From Paraburkholderia hiiakae (GTDB lineage: Bacteria; Pseudomonadota; Gammaproteobacteria; Burkholderiales; Burkholderiaceae), in contig NZ_CAJHCQ010000002.1 of assembly GCF_904848665.1 (NCBI RefSeq), positions 62,001-126,000 of the forward strand: 64,000 nucleotides of DNA, given 5' to 3'. The position numbers and the translations under genes were made by a program. Positions 1 to 9,401 of the stretch are shown in pieces; within the stretch, counting starts at the first letter, position 1, and every line of letters starts with the position of its first letter. The notes below the pieces were generated by a model. It saw only the letters and a list, made by a program, of their open reading frames with translations. It did not search any database and was not told the DNA's origin.

Positions 1-1257
1 GCAGAACACGACTGAGGAAAGCCAGGTTTGCGGATGCTGCTGCGTGAGGCTCGGATGCTGTGCGTCGAGCACGAGCCAGTCGGCGCGGGCGCCCTCCTGC
101 AATGCGCCCACCGCGCGTCCTGTGGCGCGCGCGCCGCCAGCGAGCGCCGCGTCGAACAGTCGGTCGGCGACCTGCGCGGTCTCGGGCGACGCGAGCACGT
201 TGCGTTCGCGCCGCGTGAGCCGCTGCCCGTATTCGAGCAGGCGCAGTTCGGCGCGCCAGTCCACGCCGATATGGCTATCGGAGCCGATGCCGAAAGCGCC
301 CTGCGCCGCCAGGTAGTCGCGGGCCGGGAAGATGCCGTCGCCGAGATTCGCCTCCGTCGTGAGGCACAAGCCCGCCACTGCGCCGCTCTTCGCGAGCGCC
401 AGCGTCTCGTTCATGTCGACGTGAGTCGCATGCACGAGACACCATCGCGCGTTCACGTCGAAGCGATCGAGCAGCCATCGCAGGGGCCGCGCGCCCTCGG
501 CTGCGAGGCACGCGTCCACTTCGGCTGTCTGCTCGGCGATGTGGATATGCACGGGCGCGTGTGGCAACACGGCATCGAGTCCTTCTAGCAGCACGCGTAA
601 CGAGTCCTGCGAAACCGCGCGCAGCGAATGGGGCGCTACGCCATAGCGCAATGCCCCGTGTTCCGGCTGAAAGCGTCGCATTGATTCAACGATGGCGAGC
701 AACTGGTCGGGCGTGTTGATGAAGCGCCGCTGGTCGTCGCGCGGCGCTTGCTCGCCAAAGCCGCTGTACTGGTAAAGCACCGGCAGCATGGTCATGCCAA
801 TGCCGCTCCCCTCTGCGGCCTTCACCACACGCTGCGCCAGTTCAGCGGGGCTCGTATAACGCTGGCCGTCCTGCGCGTGATGCACGTAGTGGAACTCGCA
901 GACGGACGTGTAGCCCGCTTTGAGCATTTCGACGTAGAGCCAGCTCGCGACCGCGGCAAGATCATCAGGCGTGATGCGTGCAGCGAACCGGTACATCAGG
1001 TCGCGCCAGCTCCAGAAGCTGTCGGTGGGATTCGCGCGATATTCGGTGAGGCCCGCCATCGCGCGCTGGAACGCGTGCGAATGAAGATTAGGCATGCCAG
1101 GCATGAGCGGACCCGCCGCATACGCGACGCCCTTCGGCGCTTGCGCGAGATCGGGTGTCACACCGCGCAGCGTGCCCGTTGCGTCCCATTCGAGCAGCAC
1201 GTTGCGGCGCCAGCCGCCGGGCAGGTACGCGTGGTCTGCGAAGAGCGTGTTCGTCAT
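1..1257 (-). CDS. hutF: Formimidoylglutamate deiminase HutF (3' end cut by window edge)
   Basis: Amidohydrolase-fold enzyme that deaminates N-formimino-L-glutamate to N-formyl-L-glutamate in the five-step histidine degradation route. Reading from an ATG at 1257 gives 419 codons without a stop before the left edge; the family is usually about 450 residues, so only the tail is missing. Near residue 65 the metal-binding HxH motif appears as NLHSHAFQRAMAGL, the hallmark of HutF, and the C-terminal ARADWLVLD stretch is typical of amidohydrolases. It starts 3 bp after the stop of an amino-acid ABC ATPase and is clearly in the same operon. Family call is secure; whether it serves histidine or another formimino compound imported by the transporter is inference. 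Confidence 0.88.
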   Translation of the reverse strand, partial: MTNTLFADHAYLPGGWRRNVLLEWDATGTLRGVTPDLAQAPKGVAYAAGPLMPGMPNLHSHAFQRAMAGLTEYRANPTDSFWSWRDLMYRFAARITPDDLAAVASWLYVEMLKAGYTSVCEFHYVHHAQDGQRYTSPAELAQRVVKAAEGSGIGMTMLPVLYQYSGFGEQAPRDDQRRFINTPDQLLAIVESMRRFQPEHGALRYGVAPHSLRAVSQDSLRVLLEGLDAVLPHAPVHIHIAEQTAEVDACLAAEGARPLRWLLDRFDVNARWCLVHATHVDMNETLALAKSGAVAGLCLTTEANLGDGIFPARDYLAAQGAFGIGSDSHIGVDWRAELRLLEYGQRLTRRERNVLASPETAQVADRLFDAALAGGARATGRAVGALQEGARADWLVLDAQHPSLTQQHPQTWLSSVVFC

Positions 1258-1260
1258 AGC

Positions 1261-2028
1261 TCATGCCCGCGACAACACCGCTTGCAGGAAGCTACGCGTG
1301 CGCGGCTGCGCCGGCGCGGTAAAGATCGTCGACGGCGGCCCTGCCTCGACGATCTCACCGCCGTCCATCACCACCACGACATCGGCCACTTCCTTCGCGA
1401 AGCCCATCTCGTGGGTGACGACCACCATGGTCATGCCCTCGGAAGCCAGCAGCTTCATGACCTGCAGCACCTCGCCAACCAGCTCCGGGTCGAGCGCCGA
1501 AGTCGGCTCGTCGAACAGCATCACGCGCGGCTGCATGGCGAGCGCGCGCGCAATGGCGACACGCTGCTTCTGCCCGCCCGAAAGGCTCGCCGGCATCACA
1601 TGCGCCTTGTGCGCGAGCCCGACTTTCTCGAGCAGGGCAAGCGCGGCAGACTCGGCCTGCGGCTTCGAAGCGCCGCGCAACATGCGCGGCCCAACCGTGA
1701 TGTTGTGCAACACCGAAAGGTGCGGAAACAGGTTGAACGACTGGAACACCATGCCGACTTCAGTCCGCAGCGTATTGAGCGCGCGCTCCTTGAGCATCGC
1801 GCCGTTCTCCACGAGGCGATGACCGCAGATATCGACCGTGCCGCCCTCGGGCTGCTCGAGCCCGTTGCAGCAACGCAGGAACGTGCTTTTGCCCGAACCG
1901 CTCGGGCCGATCACGACGACCACCTGCTGCGGCTGAATATCGAAGTCGATGCCATTGAGCACGAGGTGCGAGCCAAACGACTTCTTGAGTCCGCGAATGC
2001 TGACGATCGGATCCGGTTGCGCGCTCAT
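1261..2028 (-). CDS. Polar amino-acid ABC transporter ATPase (GlnQ/HisP type)
   Basis: Cytoplasmic ATPase of a family-3 amino-acid importer, 255 residues, the normal size. Walker A is GPSGSGKST at residues 41-49, the ABC signature is LSGGQKQR near 147, Walker B is VMLFDEP near 170, and the switch histidine sits in VVTHE. Its ATG overlaps the permease stop by 4 bp (ATGA), indicating translational coupling, and hutF follows 3 bp after its stop. Substrate is not readable from this subunit; the link to hutF suggests histidine or a degradation intermediate. Confidence 0.93.
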   Translation of the reverse strand: MSAQPDPIVSIRGLKKSFGSHLVLNGIDFDIQPQQVVVVIGPSGSGKSTFLRCCNGLEQPEGGTVDICGHRLVENGAMLKERALNTLRTEVGMVFQSFNLFPHLSVLHNITVGPRMLRGASKPQAESAALALLEKVGLAHKAHVMPASLSGGQKQRVAIARALAMQPRVMLFDEPTSALDPELVGEVLQVMKLLASEGMTMVVVTHEMGFAKEVADVVVVMDGGEIVEAGPPSTIFTAPAQPRTRSFLQAVLSRA

Positions 2029-2693
2029 TGCACCATGCCTCCTGCGCGCAAGCGGCGCTCGACGCGATGCAGCGCATAGTTGGTGGTCTGCGTGAGCACG
2101 AGGTAGACGAGCGCAATCACGAGGTACACCTCCAGCGAACGATACGAAACGCTGATGATCTTCTGGCCTTCATGCATGAGGTCGTCGATCGTCAGCAGCG
2201 AGACCAGCGCGGAATTCTTGATGAGCGCGATGAATTCGTTGCCGAGCGGCGGAATCATGCGAACGACGGCCTGCGGAAGGATGATCGCGCGCATGGCCTG
2301 CCCCGCCGACATGCCGATCGAACGCGCGGCTTCCATCTGCCCGCGATCGACGGACTGGATCGCGCCGCGCACGATCTCCGAGACATAGGCCGCCGAATAG
2401 AGTCCGAGCCCTAACATGCCGCAGACGAACGCCGGCAGCAGAATGTTGAACTGCGGCAGCCCGAAGAACAGCAGGAACAACTGCACGAGCAGCGGCGTAC
2501 CGCGAAAAAAGACGAGGTAGCCGGTGCAGAAGCCGTAAATGAGCCGTCGTTGCGGCGCGAGCCGGCCGATGCCGATCAGAAGGCCGAGCATGCAGCTGAG
2601 CACGAGCGCCGCGGCGGTCACTTCAACCGTGACCAGCGCGCCGTGTGCGATATCGGCCCAACCGGCAATCGCCGGAGAGAAGTCGAGTTGCAT
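2025..2693 (-). CDS. Polar amino-acid ABC transporter permease
   Basis: Inner-membrane permease of the HisMQ family, 222 residues with about five hydrophobic helices. The EAA-loop region is visible as [20 protein letters not shown] near residues 121-140, and the characteristic [14 protein letters not shown] segment follows. A single permease gene implies a homodimeric channel. It lies 17 bp downstream of the binding protein and overlaps the ATPase start by 4 bp. Confidence 0.92.
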   Translation of the reverse strand: MQLDFSPAIAGWADIAHGALVTVEVTAAALVLSCMLGLLIGIGRLAPQRRLIYGFCTGYLVFFRGTPLLVQLFLLFFGLPQFNILLPAFVCGMLGLGLYSAAYVSEIVRGAIQSVDRGQMEAARSIGMSAGQAMRAIILPQAVVRMIPPLGNEFIALIKNSALVSLLTIDDLMHEGQKIISVSYRSLEVYLVIALVYLVLTQTTNYALHRVERRLRAGGMVQ

Positions 2694-2710
2694 GGATCAG
2701 ATCCGCCGCG

Positions 2711-3466
2711 TCACTTCGAACCCGAGCCGAACCACTTGTTCACGATCTGGGCGTAGGTGCCGTCCGCCTTGATCTTCGCAAGCGCGGCGTTGAGCGAATC
2801 GCGCAGTTGCGGTTCGTCCTTGCGCACCGCGATGCCATAGGCCTCCTTCGTCAGCTCCGTATCGAGCACGCGAAATCCTGGGCGCGTACGCGCGAACTGA
2901 TACGCGGCGGGCTTGCCGGTGATGGCGGCGTCGGCGCGGCCAATGCCGACCAGGTCGAACATTTCCTGGTTCTTCTCGACCTCGACGCGCGTGACCTTCG
3001 GGTAGTTGTCGCGCAGGAAGTTCACCGACTTCGTCCCGACCTGCACTGAGACCTTCTTGCCGTCGAGATCGGCGAGCGTCTTGATCGGCGAGTCGGCCTT
3101 CACGAGCGCGACGAGGCCGCCCGCGAAATACGGCTGCGTGAAGTCCACCACCTGGCTGCGTTCAGGCGTGATGTAGATGCCGGAGATCGCGGCGTCGAAG
3201 CGGTGCGCGATGAGCCCCGGAATCAGCCCCTTGAAGTCGATGTCGGTCCACTGGACCTGCTTGCCCATGGCCTTGGCGAGCGCGTTCATGAGGTCGACGT
3301 CGAAGCCAGTGCGCTGGCCGTTTTCCGTGAACTCCATCGGCGGGAACGTCGCATCGGTCGCGACCTGGAGGACGTTCTGCGCTTGCGCGCTCGCAGTGCC
3401 GGGAGCGGCGGCGGCGAACATCGCGAATGCGACGCAGGTGGCAGACAGCAGTTTATGCAGTTTCAT
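2711..3466 (-). CDS. Periplasmic amino-acid-binding protein (family 3)
   Basis: Solute receptor for the importer encoded downstream. I place the start at the ATG at 3466, preceded by a good GGAG ribosome site; the frame stays open to 3535, but that extension is charged and not signal-like. From 3466 the product is 251 residues with a clear signal peptide (MKLHKLLSATCVAFAMF, cleavage after ASA). The mature protein shows the family core: DATFPPMEF, GFDVDLMNALAKAMGK, and the late DAAITGKPA and AYGIAVRKD segments. It is the first transporter gene after the IclR gene, 69 bp downstream of it. Confidence 0.92.
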   Translation of the reverse strand: MKLHKLLSATCVAFAMFAAAAPGTASAQAQNVLQVATDATFPPMEFTENGQRTGFDVDLMNALAKAMGKQVQWTDIDFKGLIPGLIAHRFDAAISGIYITPERSQVVDFTQPYFAGGLVALVKADSPIKTLADLDGKKVSVQVGTKSVNFLRDNYPKVTRVEVEKNQEMFDLVGIGRADAAITGKPAAYQFARTRPGFRVLDTELTKEAYGIAVRKDEPQLRDSLNAALAKIKADGTYAQIVNKWFGSGSK

Positions 3467-3535
3467 GGTTGGACTCCTGTGTGGTTTGTCGGGACGCTGC
3501 GTTTTGGCTTCGGGCGCTGGCTTCTGTCGTTGCAA

Positions 3536-4342
3536 TCAATCGGTTTGCAGGCGGGTTTGCAGGCGCTCGGAAATGGCGTGCGCGGTGCGCAAGGTCCAGT
3601 CGGCGAGTTGCAACTCCCGGCCCGCCACGCGCGACGACGGCGCCATCAAGGTGATCGACGCGTTCGCGTTCGCGCCGCGCGCCACGCGCCGGAACACAGG
3701 CGCGCTCACGCCCCATACGCCGGGGTCGACTTCGCTTTCGCTGACCGCGTAGCCGCGTGCGCGAATCTGTTCCAGCTCCGCTTCGATCGCGGCGCGGCCC
3801 TTTGCGTCGCCGGCGAAGATGCGATCGAGCGCCTCGCCCCGCGCCTTTTCGTGCATGAACGCGAGCAATGACTTGGCCGACGCTCCGGCCTTGAGCGCCA
3901 CCGCGCGCCCCTTCTCGAACGAGCAGCGCAGCGAATGCGTGCTTTCGATCATTTCGAGGCAGACCACCTGATCGTTCACCGCAACGACGAGTCCGACGCT
4001 CTCCTGCGAGGTCCGCGCGAGTTGAAGCATGCCTTCACGGCTCGATTCGACGAGCAGCGAATTGACGTCGAAACCGAGCGCAAGCTGCAGACTGATGGGG
4101 CCCGGCGCGTAGTAGCCGGCGTCTTCGGTCACGAAGCCCCAGCGCTTGAGCACGGCGACCTGGCGGTAGAGTGTGCTCTGCGCGAGACCCGTTGCCGCGA
4201 GCATGTCCTTCGCGGACATCGCCTTGCCGCGGCTCGCGAGTGCCGAAAGCACCAGTAGCAGGCGCTCTGCGCCAGTAACACCGGGTTCCTGTTTCACCTG
4301 GAGGACGGAGGCTGAATGGATGCAGTCAGCATGCCACGCCAC
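3536..4342 (-). CDS. IclR-family transcriptional regulator
   Basis: DNA-binding regulator with an N-terminal winged helix (residues about 20-85, with MSAKDMLAATGLAQSTLYRQ as the recognition part) and a C-terminal effector-binding domain. The longest form starts with GTG at 4342; an internal GTG at 4297 (VKQEPGVTGAERLL) matches the usual family N-terminus and is an equally good start, with no decisive ribosome site at either. It is the first gene of the unit regulator, binding protein, permease, ATPase, hutF, so it probably controls this operon and itself. The effector cannot be predicted. Confidence 0.9.
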   Translation of the reverse strand: MAWHADCIHSASVLQVKQEPGVTGAERLLLVLSALASRGKAMSAKDMLAATGLAQSTLYRQVAVLKRWGFVTEDAGYYAPGPISLQLALGFDVNSLLVESSREGMLQLARTSQESVGLVVAVNDQVVCLEMIESTHSLRCSFEKGRAVALKAGASAKSLLAFMHEKARGEALDRIFAGDAKGRAAIEAELEQIRARGYAVSESEVDPGVWGVSAPVFRRVARGANANASITLMAPSSRVAGRELQLADWTLRTAHAISERLQTRLQTD

Positions 4343-4461
4343 TCCCGGAAATCAAAAATAGGATTCCCATCGAATGGGAAAGATGTGAGAGGGTTTTCCC
4401 TGGAGATGTCCCGCGTGGGTGAGCGCGATGTCTTTTACCCGCTTCTGGTAATGTCACGCAC

Positions 4462-5466
4462 ATGCAAACGATCCTCTCCATCGAGAATCTCTCGAAAGTC
4501 TATGCATCGGGACTCCGGGCGCTCACGAACGTCAACCTCGACATCCAGCGGGGCGAAATCTTCGCACTGTTGGGGCCGAATGGCGCGGGCAAGACGACGC
4601 TGATCAGCATCATCTGCGGCATCGTCAATGCGAGCGAAGGCAGCGTGCGCGTAGCCGGTCACGATATCCTCGCCGACTACCGCGCCGCGCGCTCACTGAT
4701 CGGCCTCGTGCCGCAGGAGCTGACGACCGACGCGTTCGAAACAGTTTGGGGCACCGTCTCGTTTAGCCGCGGCCTGTTCGGCAAACCGGCCAACCCCGCG
4801 TATGTCGAGCGCGTACTGCGCGACCTGTCGCTGTGGGAGAAGCGCAACAACAAGATCATGACGCTCTCGGGCGGGATGAAGCGCCGCGTGCTGATCGCAA
4901 AGGCGCTTGCGCACGAGCCGCAGGTGCTGTTTCTCGACGAACCGACTGCGGGTGTGGACGTCGAACTGCGCCGCGACATGTGGGAACTCGTGCGCGGGCT
5001 CAAGGCAAACGGCGTGACGATCATCCTGACGACCCACTACATCGACGAGGCCGAAGAGATGGCCGACCGCATCGGCGTCATCAACGCGGGCAAAATCATG
5101 CTCGTCGAGCGCAAGGACGTGCTCATGCGCAAGCTGGGCCGCAAGCAACTGACGTTGCAACTCGAAGCCCCGTTGAGCGCCATTCCGGAAGGACTCGCCG
5201 CCTGGGGGCTGGAGCTGGCCGACGGCGGCACCGAGCTGACCTATACCTACGACAGCGAAAACGAACGCAACGACATCATTACGCTGCTCAGAAACCTGAA
5301 CGACGCCGGCATCGGCTTCACGGACCTGAAAACGAGCCAGAGTTCGCTGGAGGACATCTTCGTGAGTCTCGTCCATAAAGACCCGCCGGCCGCTTCGCCA
5401 TTCGCTGCACCTGCGGTCGCGGAAGACGGCAAAGGACAGGTAAAAGGACAGGTAACCTCACGATGA
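4462..5466 (+). CDS. ABC-2 type exporter ATPase (DrrA/NodI/YadG class)
   Basis: ATP-binding subunit, 334 residues. Walker A is GPNGAGKTT near residue 40, signature LSGGMKRRV near 136, Walker [13 protein letters not shown] near 155, and the switch His in [14 protein letters not shown]. The last ~90 residues form the extra C-terminal domain usual in ABC-2 exporters. The gene ends in ATGA overlap with its permease. No substrate-specific gene is nearby, so cargo (antibiotic, polysaccharide or lipid) is unknown. The upstream gap (4343-4461) is shared with the divergent iclR gene. Confidence 0.92.
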   Translation: MQTILSIENLSKVYASGLRALTNVNLDIQRGEIFALLGPNGAGKTTLISIICGIVNASEGSVRVAGHDILADYRAARSLIGLVPQELTTDAFETVWGTVSFSRGLFGKPANPAYVERVLRDLSLWEKRNNKIMTLSGGMKRRVLIAKALAHEPQVLFLDEPTAGVDVELRRDMWELVRGLKANGVTIILTTHYIDEAEEMADRIGVINAGKIMLVERKDVLMRKLGRKQLTLQLEAPLSAIPEGLAAWGLELADGGTELTYTYDSENERNDIITLLRNLNDAGIGFTDLKTSQSSLEDIFVSLVHKDPPAASPFAAPAVAEDGKGQVKGQVTSR

Positions 5467-6224
5467 ACCACTACGCAATTCGCGCCATCTACCGGTTCGA
5501 AATGGCGCGCACACGGCGCACGCTGATGCAGAGCATTGTCGCGCCGGTTATTTCGACCTCGCTCTATTTCATCGTATTCGGCTCCGCGATCGGTTCGCGC
5601 ATCAAGGAAGTGAATGGTGTCAGTTACGGCGCGTTCATCGTGCCGGGCCTCATCATGCTGTCGCTCCTTTCGCAGAGCATTTCGAACGCGTCGTTCGGCA
5701 TCTACTTCCCGCGCTTCACGGGCACGATTTACGAACTGCTCTCGGCGCCCGTGTCCTACCTCGAAATCGTGATCAGCTATGTCGGCGCGGCGGCGACCAA
5801 GTCGGTCGTGCTCGGGCTCATCATCCTCGCGACAGCGGCGCTCTTCGTGCCAATTCAGATCCAGCATCCCGTGTGGATGGCGCTGTTTCTGCTGCTGACG
5901 GCGGTCACGTTCAGCTTGCTCGGCTTCATCATCGGCATTTGGGCGGACAACTTCGAGAAACTGCAAATCGTGCCGCTCCTGATCATCACACCGTTGACGT
6001 TCCTCGGCGGCGCCTTCTACTCGGTCGACATGCTGCCGACCGCATGGAAGGTGATCACGCTGTTCAACCCGATCGTCTATCTCATCAGCGGTTTTCGCTG
6101 GAGCTTCTACGGGCTCGCGGACGTCGACGTTGGCGTGAGTCTCGGCATGACGGCTGCCTTTCTCGCGGTGTTCCTCGCGATCACCGCGTGGATCTTCAAG
6201 ACGGGCTACCGGCTGAAAACCTGA
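5463..6224 (+). CDS. ABC-2 type exporter permease (YadH/NodJ class)
   Basis: Membrane subunit of the exporter, 253 residues with six predicted hydrophobic helices. The ABC-2 family signature region is visible as [17 protein letters not shown] near residues 175-195, followed by a [11 protein letters not shown] segment. It overlaps the ATPase stop by 4 bp, so the two are translationally coupled. It is convergent with the next gene, separated by 34 bp. Confidence 0.92.
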   Translation: MNHYAIRAIYRFEMARTRRTLMQSIVAPVISTSLYFIVFGSAIGSRIKEVNGVSYGAFIVPGLIMLSLLSQSISNASFGIYFPRFTGTIYELLSAPVSYLEIVISYVGAAATKSVVLGLIILATAALFVPIQIQHPVWMALFLLLTAVTFSLLGFIIGIWADNFEKLQIVPLLIITPLTFLGGAFYSVDMLPTAWKVITLFNPIVYLISGFRWSFYGLADVDVGVSLGMTAAFLAVFLAITAWIFKTGYRLKT

Positions 6225-6258
6225 CGTTAGCGAATCAGCCGGCCGAACGCCTCGAACT

Positions 6259-7614
6259 TCAGGCCGGCACCTGCCCCGGTGCGCTGTCGAGCGGGCCGTT
6301 TTCGGGGCGGTTCAACGGGCCGCCAAACGAGCCGTCCAGAATACGAAGCTTGTCGGTCATATCGGGAAAACTGTGACCGGCGGCGCGAAGCTCATTCACG
6401 AGCCGATGCCCAACGGCGCGGCAGTGAGCCAGCGTCTCGTGCAAACGCGGCTCCGACTGCAGACCGGTCACCGCCCGCTCCAACTCAGGCGGTGATTCGC
6501 TCAGCAGCGCGGGAACGACTTCCTCCGGTGGGATCAGCGAGCCGTGACTCAGCAGTTGCGCGGTCCAGTCGCATCCGTACAGCAGTGCGCGTCGTTCGGC
6601 TCTGCGCGCTTCGTCCTGCTCGAGCGTGGCGAGGCTGTGGCGGCTTTTCTGAATCTCGGCGCGCCACGGCGCAAGGATATCGGCACGCAGCGCCGCTATC
6701 GCTTCGCCGAGCGCAGCGTTTTGCCCGCCCGCTACGAGGCGGCGTTCTTCGAGCCGGTCTGCTTCGTCCCGATAGCTTTCGAGGTACGCCAGCCAGTTCA
6801 ACGGCAATTCCGGTTTTTCGAAAAACGCGCGGCGCACTTCATTGAGTTCGTTGCGAATATCTTGCAGCGCCTGGTTATCGGCGAGCCGCGCTTCATGAAC
6901 GTCGTGGGCCGTCACCATCTGCCGATGCAAAGGGAAAAGTGGATTGCTGTAGCGCCGCTGTAGATGTCGCTCCGCCGCACCCGGCCGGGCGCTCCATTTC
7001 CAGTTGGGCAGCGATTTCGCGTCGAATTCGACCGCCTGGATCATCGGCCGGAAAACAGACAGCGCTTCGTCGGTGGCGTGGCGAAAGCAGTCCGCCAGCT
7101 TGTAGTCGTTGCCTTGCAGTAAGACGCCCGCATCCCCCGCATAAGGCGACTCGGGCCGAAGCCTCAGCGTGCCGGTGGCGAGAAAGAATTCCATCGGCAG
7201 TTCGACGCTCACGCCTTCCAGTGTGAACGTGCGCTGATTGGCGGAAATGGTCTCGACAGCATGCGCAAGGCGGTTTTCCTCGTCGAGGAGCGTGTCGATC
7301 GCGTCTCCCGACGACGGCTGCGCGGCGTCGGCAAGCAGGCAAAACGTTTCGCGCGCCATTCTCGCCGCGATGCTGCCGTGCTTCTCGGCAAACAGCCAGA
7401 ACCAAAGGGCGAGCTGATAGCCCTTGACCCCATTTTGAGCGGTGGTTTCGACTTCGGGTGTGAACGCGATGCCGGGCGCAGCCCAGTTCGCGAACGGCGG
7501 TGTGCCAACGCCCTGATACATGCTCAGGAGTTGGCGTATCGATTCATGCGTATCGGTGGGCCAGTTGCGCGCTTCTTCCTGGCGCTTCTCTGTTTTCCAG
7601 AACCTCCAGTCCAT
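6259..7614 (-). CDS. Unrecognised 451-aa cytoplasmic protein downstream of parA-like gene
   Basis: I do not recognise this family. The product has no signal peptide and no convincing membrane segment. Residues about 235-350 are rich in charged residues with heptad-like spacing (alternating Arg/Glu/Leu) and may form a coiled coil. The C-terminal 20 residues are Gly/Pro-rich and look disordered. It lies 101 bp downstream of the ParA-like gene in the same direction, so co-expression is possible. Coding status is supported by length, typical GC-rich third positions and tidy placement between genes; function is unknown. Confidence 0.7.
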   Translation of the reverse strand: MDWRFWKTEKRQEEARNWPTDTHESIRQLLSMYQGVGTPPFANWAAPGIAFTPEVETTAQNGVKGYQLALWFWLFAEKHGSIAARMARETFCLLADAAQPSSGDAIDTLLDEENRLAHAVETISANQRTFTLEGVSVELPMEFFLATGTLRLRPESPYAGDAGVLLQGNDYKLADCFRHATDEALSVFRPMIQAVEFDAKSLPNWKWSARPGAAERHLQRRYSNPLFPLHRQMVTAHDVHEARLADNQALQDIRNELNEVRRAFFEKPELPLNWLAYLESYRDEADRLEERRLVAGGQNAALGEAIAALRADILAPWRAEIQKSRHSLATLEQDEARRAERRALLYGCDWTAQLLSHGSLIPPEEVVPALLSESPPELERAVTGLQSEPRLHETLAHCRAVGHRLVNELRAAGHSFPDMTDKLRILDGSFGGPLNRPENGPLDSAPGQVPA

Positions 7615-7715
7615 TCTGCACCTCGCTAGAGAGCAAGAGCATCGGTGCTACTCGCTGCGAGCGATACTTGCACACTCCGCCGAGGGCGTAAACCGGTGAT
7701 GTCCGCTGTTGCCCT

Positions 7716-8483
7716 TCAAGCCCCGCTCAATTCGTGATGTAGCGCGACAAATTCGCGCGTGAGTTTGTGCGCCGGATCGAGGTGAACGACGGGCTTGGCC
7801 TGTTGATGGGATTCGCGAATCTTCACCGACGACGACAGCCGCGACGACAGCACCGGCAACCCTTCATCCACGAGTTCATCGACAAGCTTCTGCGGCAGGC
7901 TCGCGCGCGGCTGAAACTGGTTGATGACGATGCCTTCAACCGTGAGCGCGGCATTGTGATCCTGCTGAATCTCCTTCACGTTCTCGAGCAGCGTGTAGAG
8001 CGCGCGGCGCGAGAAGTCGTCGCAGTCGAATGGAATGAGGCAGCGCTCGACCGCGATGAGCGCGGAGCGCGTGTAGAAGTTCAGCGCAGGCGGCGTGTCG
8101 ATGTAGATCGCATCGTACATGTCGAGCTCTTTGAGCGCGTCGCGCAGCTTGTAGATCTTGTAGCGCGACTCGAGCTTGCCGTGCAGCGTGTCGAGATCGG
8201 GATGCGCGGGCATCACGTCCAGATTCTCGAAGGGCGTCGAATGAATGAACGACGTGACGTCGATGGGCTTGAAGCTGAAGGTCAGCGCGGTTTCGAAGAA
8301 GTCGGCGACGTTGGGCTTTGCATTGGTGGAAGCGGCCCCGAGCAGGTACTGGCTCGAATTTGCCTGCGCGTCGAGGTCGATGACGAGCGTACGCTGCCCC
8401 TCATTCGCGCTGATTGCTGCGAGATTACAAACGATCGTTGACTTGCCTACGCCACCCTTCTGATTGAACACCACACGCCGCAT
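7716..8483 (-). CDS. ParA-family ATPase (orphan)
   Basis: Walker-type partition ATPase of 255 residues. The deviant Walker A KGGVGKST is at residues 9-16 with the signature lysine K9, and the DTPPALNF motif (Walker B-like) is near residue 126. An AGGGGAG ribosome site precedes the ATG. There is no parB gene or obvious parS cluster beside it, so it is probably not the chromosome-segregation ParA; orphan ParAs often position protein complexes or cell-surface machines. The downstream 451-aa protein is the best candidate partner, by location only. Confidence 0.92.
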   Translation of the reverse strand: MRRVVFNQKGGVGKSTIVCNLAAISANEGQRTLVIDLDAQANSSQYLLGAASTNAKPNVADFFETALTFSFKPIDVTSFIHSTPFENLDVMPAHPDLDTLHGKLESRYKIYKLRDALKELDMYDAIYIDTPPALNFYTRSALIAVERCLIPFDCDDFSRRALYTLLENVKEIQQDHNAALTVEGIVINQFQPRASLPQKLVDELVDEGLPVLSSRLSSSVKIRESHQQAKPVVHLDPAHKLTREFVALHHELSGA

Positions 8484-8609
8484 GTCTTCGCTCCCCTGTT
8501 TCTCGTCAATTCACAATGAGACGGATGGGGCTCAGCATACCCGATGCGGCGGTGCAAAAAAGTTTTTTGGTGGCGGTTTTCTCGGCGAGCGGCTAATTAC
8601 ATGACCACT

Positions 8610-8732
8610 TCATTTTCCCGTGCCGTTTGGTTGGTTATAACCACTGCCGTCGCATGCGTAACTCGCGGTTGCCGGAAGCGCCAGGACAAGCGAAACAGCC
8701 AACAGGGCTGCAAAAACGCGTCGAGCTTTCAT
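8610..8732 (-). CDS. Small secreted peptide, 40 aa
   Basis: Short gene read directly from the sequence: ATG at 8732, TGA at 8612-8610. It is preceded by a near-perfect AGGAGG ribosome site 6 nt upstream. The first ~25 residues form a textbook signal peptide (MKARRVFAALLAVSLVLALP, then ATASYA), leaving a mature peptide of only about 14 residues, Cys-Asp-Gly-Ser-Gly-Tyr-Asn-Gln-Pro-Asn-Gly-Thr-Gly-Lys or close to it. It could be a secreted peptide or a leader; the single Cys near the cleavage point is not in a good lipobox. Coding is supported by ribosome site plus signal peptide; function unknown. Confidence 0.6.
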   Translation of the reverse strand: MKARRVFAALLAVSLVLALPATASYACDGSGYNQPNGTGK

Positions 8733-8838
8733 TTGCTTTCCTCCTGTTCAAACGTAAGCCGGTGCGTTAAGGATAGGTCAGATGGACTTACCGCGTGCTT
8801 TTGTGTGATTACGTGTCATTACGACCCGAAGACTCCGC

Positions 8839-9375
8839 TCAAATGTGTCCCCAAAACCTGCGCTGCACCTGCATCACTTCTTCCTCGACCTCGGCCACCG
8901 GGCCGATCAGGTCAACGCGCTTCTGGCAATGGTCGAAGACATACCGCGACGACACACTCATCGTCGGATTCTCCGCGTGATTGCCCGTGGCTTGCAGCAG
9001 TCGCTCTTCCGTCATGCCGAAAACCACGCGCCCAATGTTCGCCCAATAGGCCGTGCCCGCGCACATGCAACACGGCTCGACCGTCGTATAGAGCGTGCAA
9101 CCCCACAAGTATTGCGGCGTAAAGTTGAGCGCGGCGGTGCGTGCAAGCACCGCTTCCGCATGATTGACGGTATCGACATTGCCCTGTTCGATGAGAACCG
9201 ACTCCTGATCGGGCCCGACGAGAATGGCGCCAAACGGGTGATGACCCAACAGCGTCGCGCGTTCCGCGACCAGGCTTGCGTGACGCAAATGGCGGACGAT
9301 CTGTTCGCGCGTCGGCGCCAGCCCTTGCTCAGGAAACGCCGCTGCGTTCTGCGGCGGGGAAATGGTCAGGCTCAA
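8839..9375 (-). CDS. Zinc-dependent purine/cytosine-type nucleobase deaminase
   Basis: Member of the cytidine/deoxycytidylate deaminase superfamily, 178 residues. The zinc site is complete: H72-A-E74 (NHAEAVL, with E74 as proton shuttle) and P-C102-x-x-C105 (VEPCCMCAG). The arrangement and the WANIGRVVFG segment after the second motif resemble guanine deaminases and tRNA-adenosine deaminase relatives rather than cytidine deaminase. It lies 26 bp downstream of a BMP-family nucleoside-binding protein gene, so import followed by deamination of a purine is the likely role. The exact base is inference. Confidence 0.88.
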   Translation of the reverse strand: MSLTISPPQNAAAFPEQGLAPTREQIVRHLRHASLVAERATLLGHHPFGAILVGPDQESVLIEQGNVDTVNHAEAVLARTAALNFTPQYLWGCTLYTTVEPCCMCAGTAYWANIGRVVFGMTEERLLQATGNHAENPTMSVSSRYVFDHCQKRVDLIGPVAEVEEEVMQVQRRFWGHI

Positions 9376-9401
9376 AGTGTGTCTCCTCCTTGTTAGCGGT
9401 G

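Noticed and set aside
748-2079. 443-residue plus-strand frame over hutF and the ABC ATPase
   Set aside because: Antisense to two genes with full catalytic motifs, no domain of its own.
6238-6268. gccggcc/ggccggc hairpin between the ABC permease and 451-aa genes
   Set aside because: The arms are separated by 17 nt and the right arm lies inside the coding end of the 451-aa gene; no U-run. Too weak to list as a terminator.
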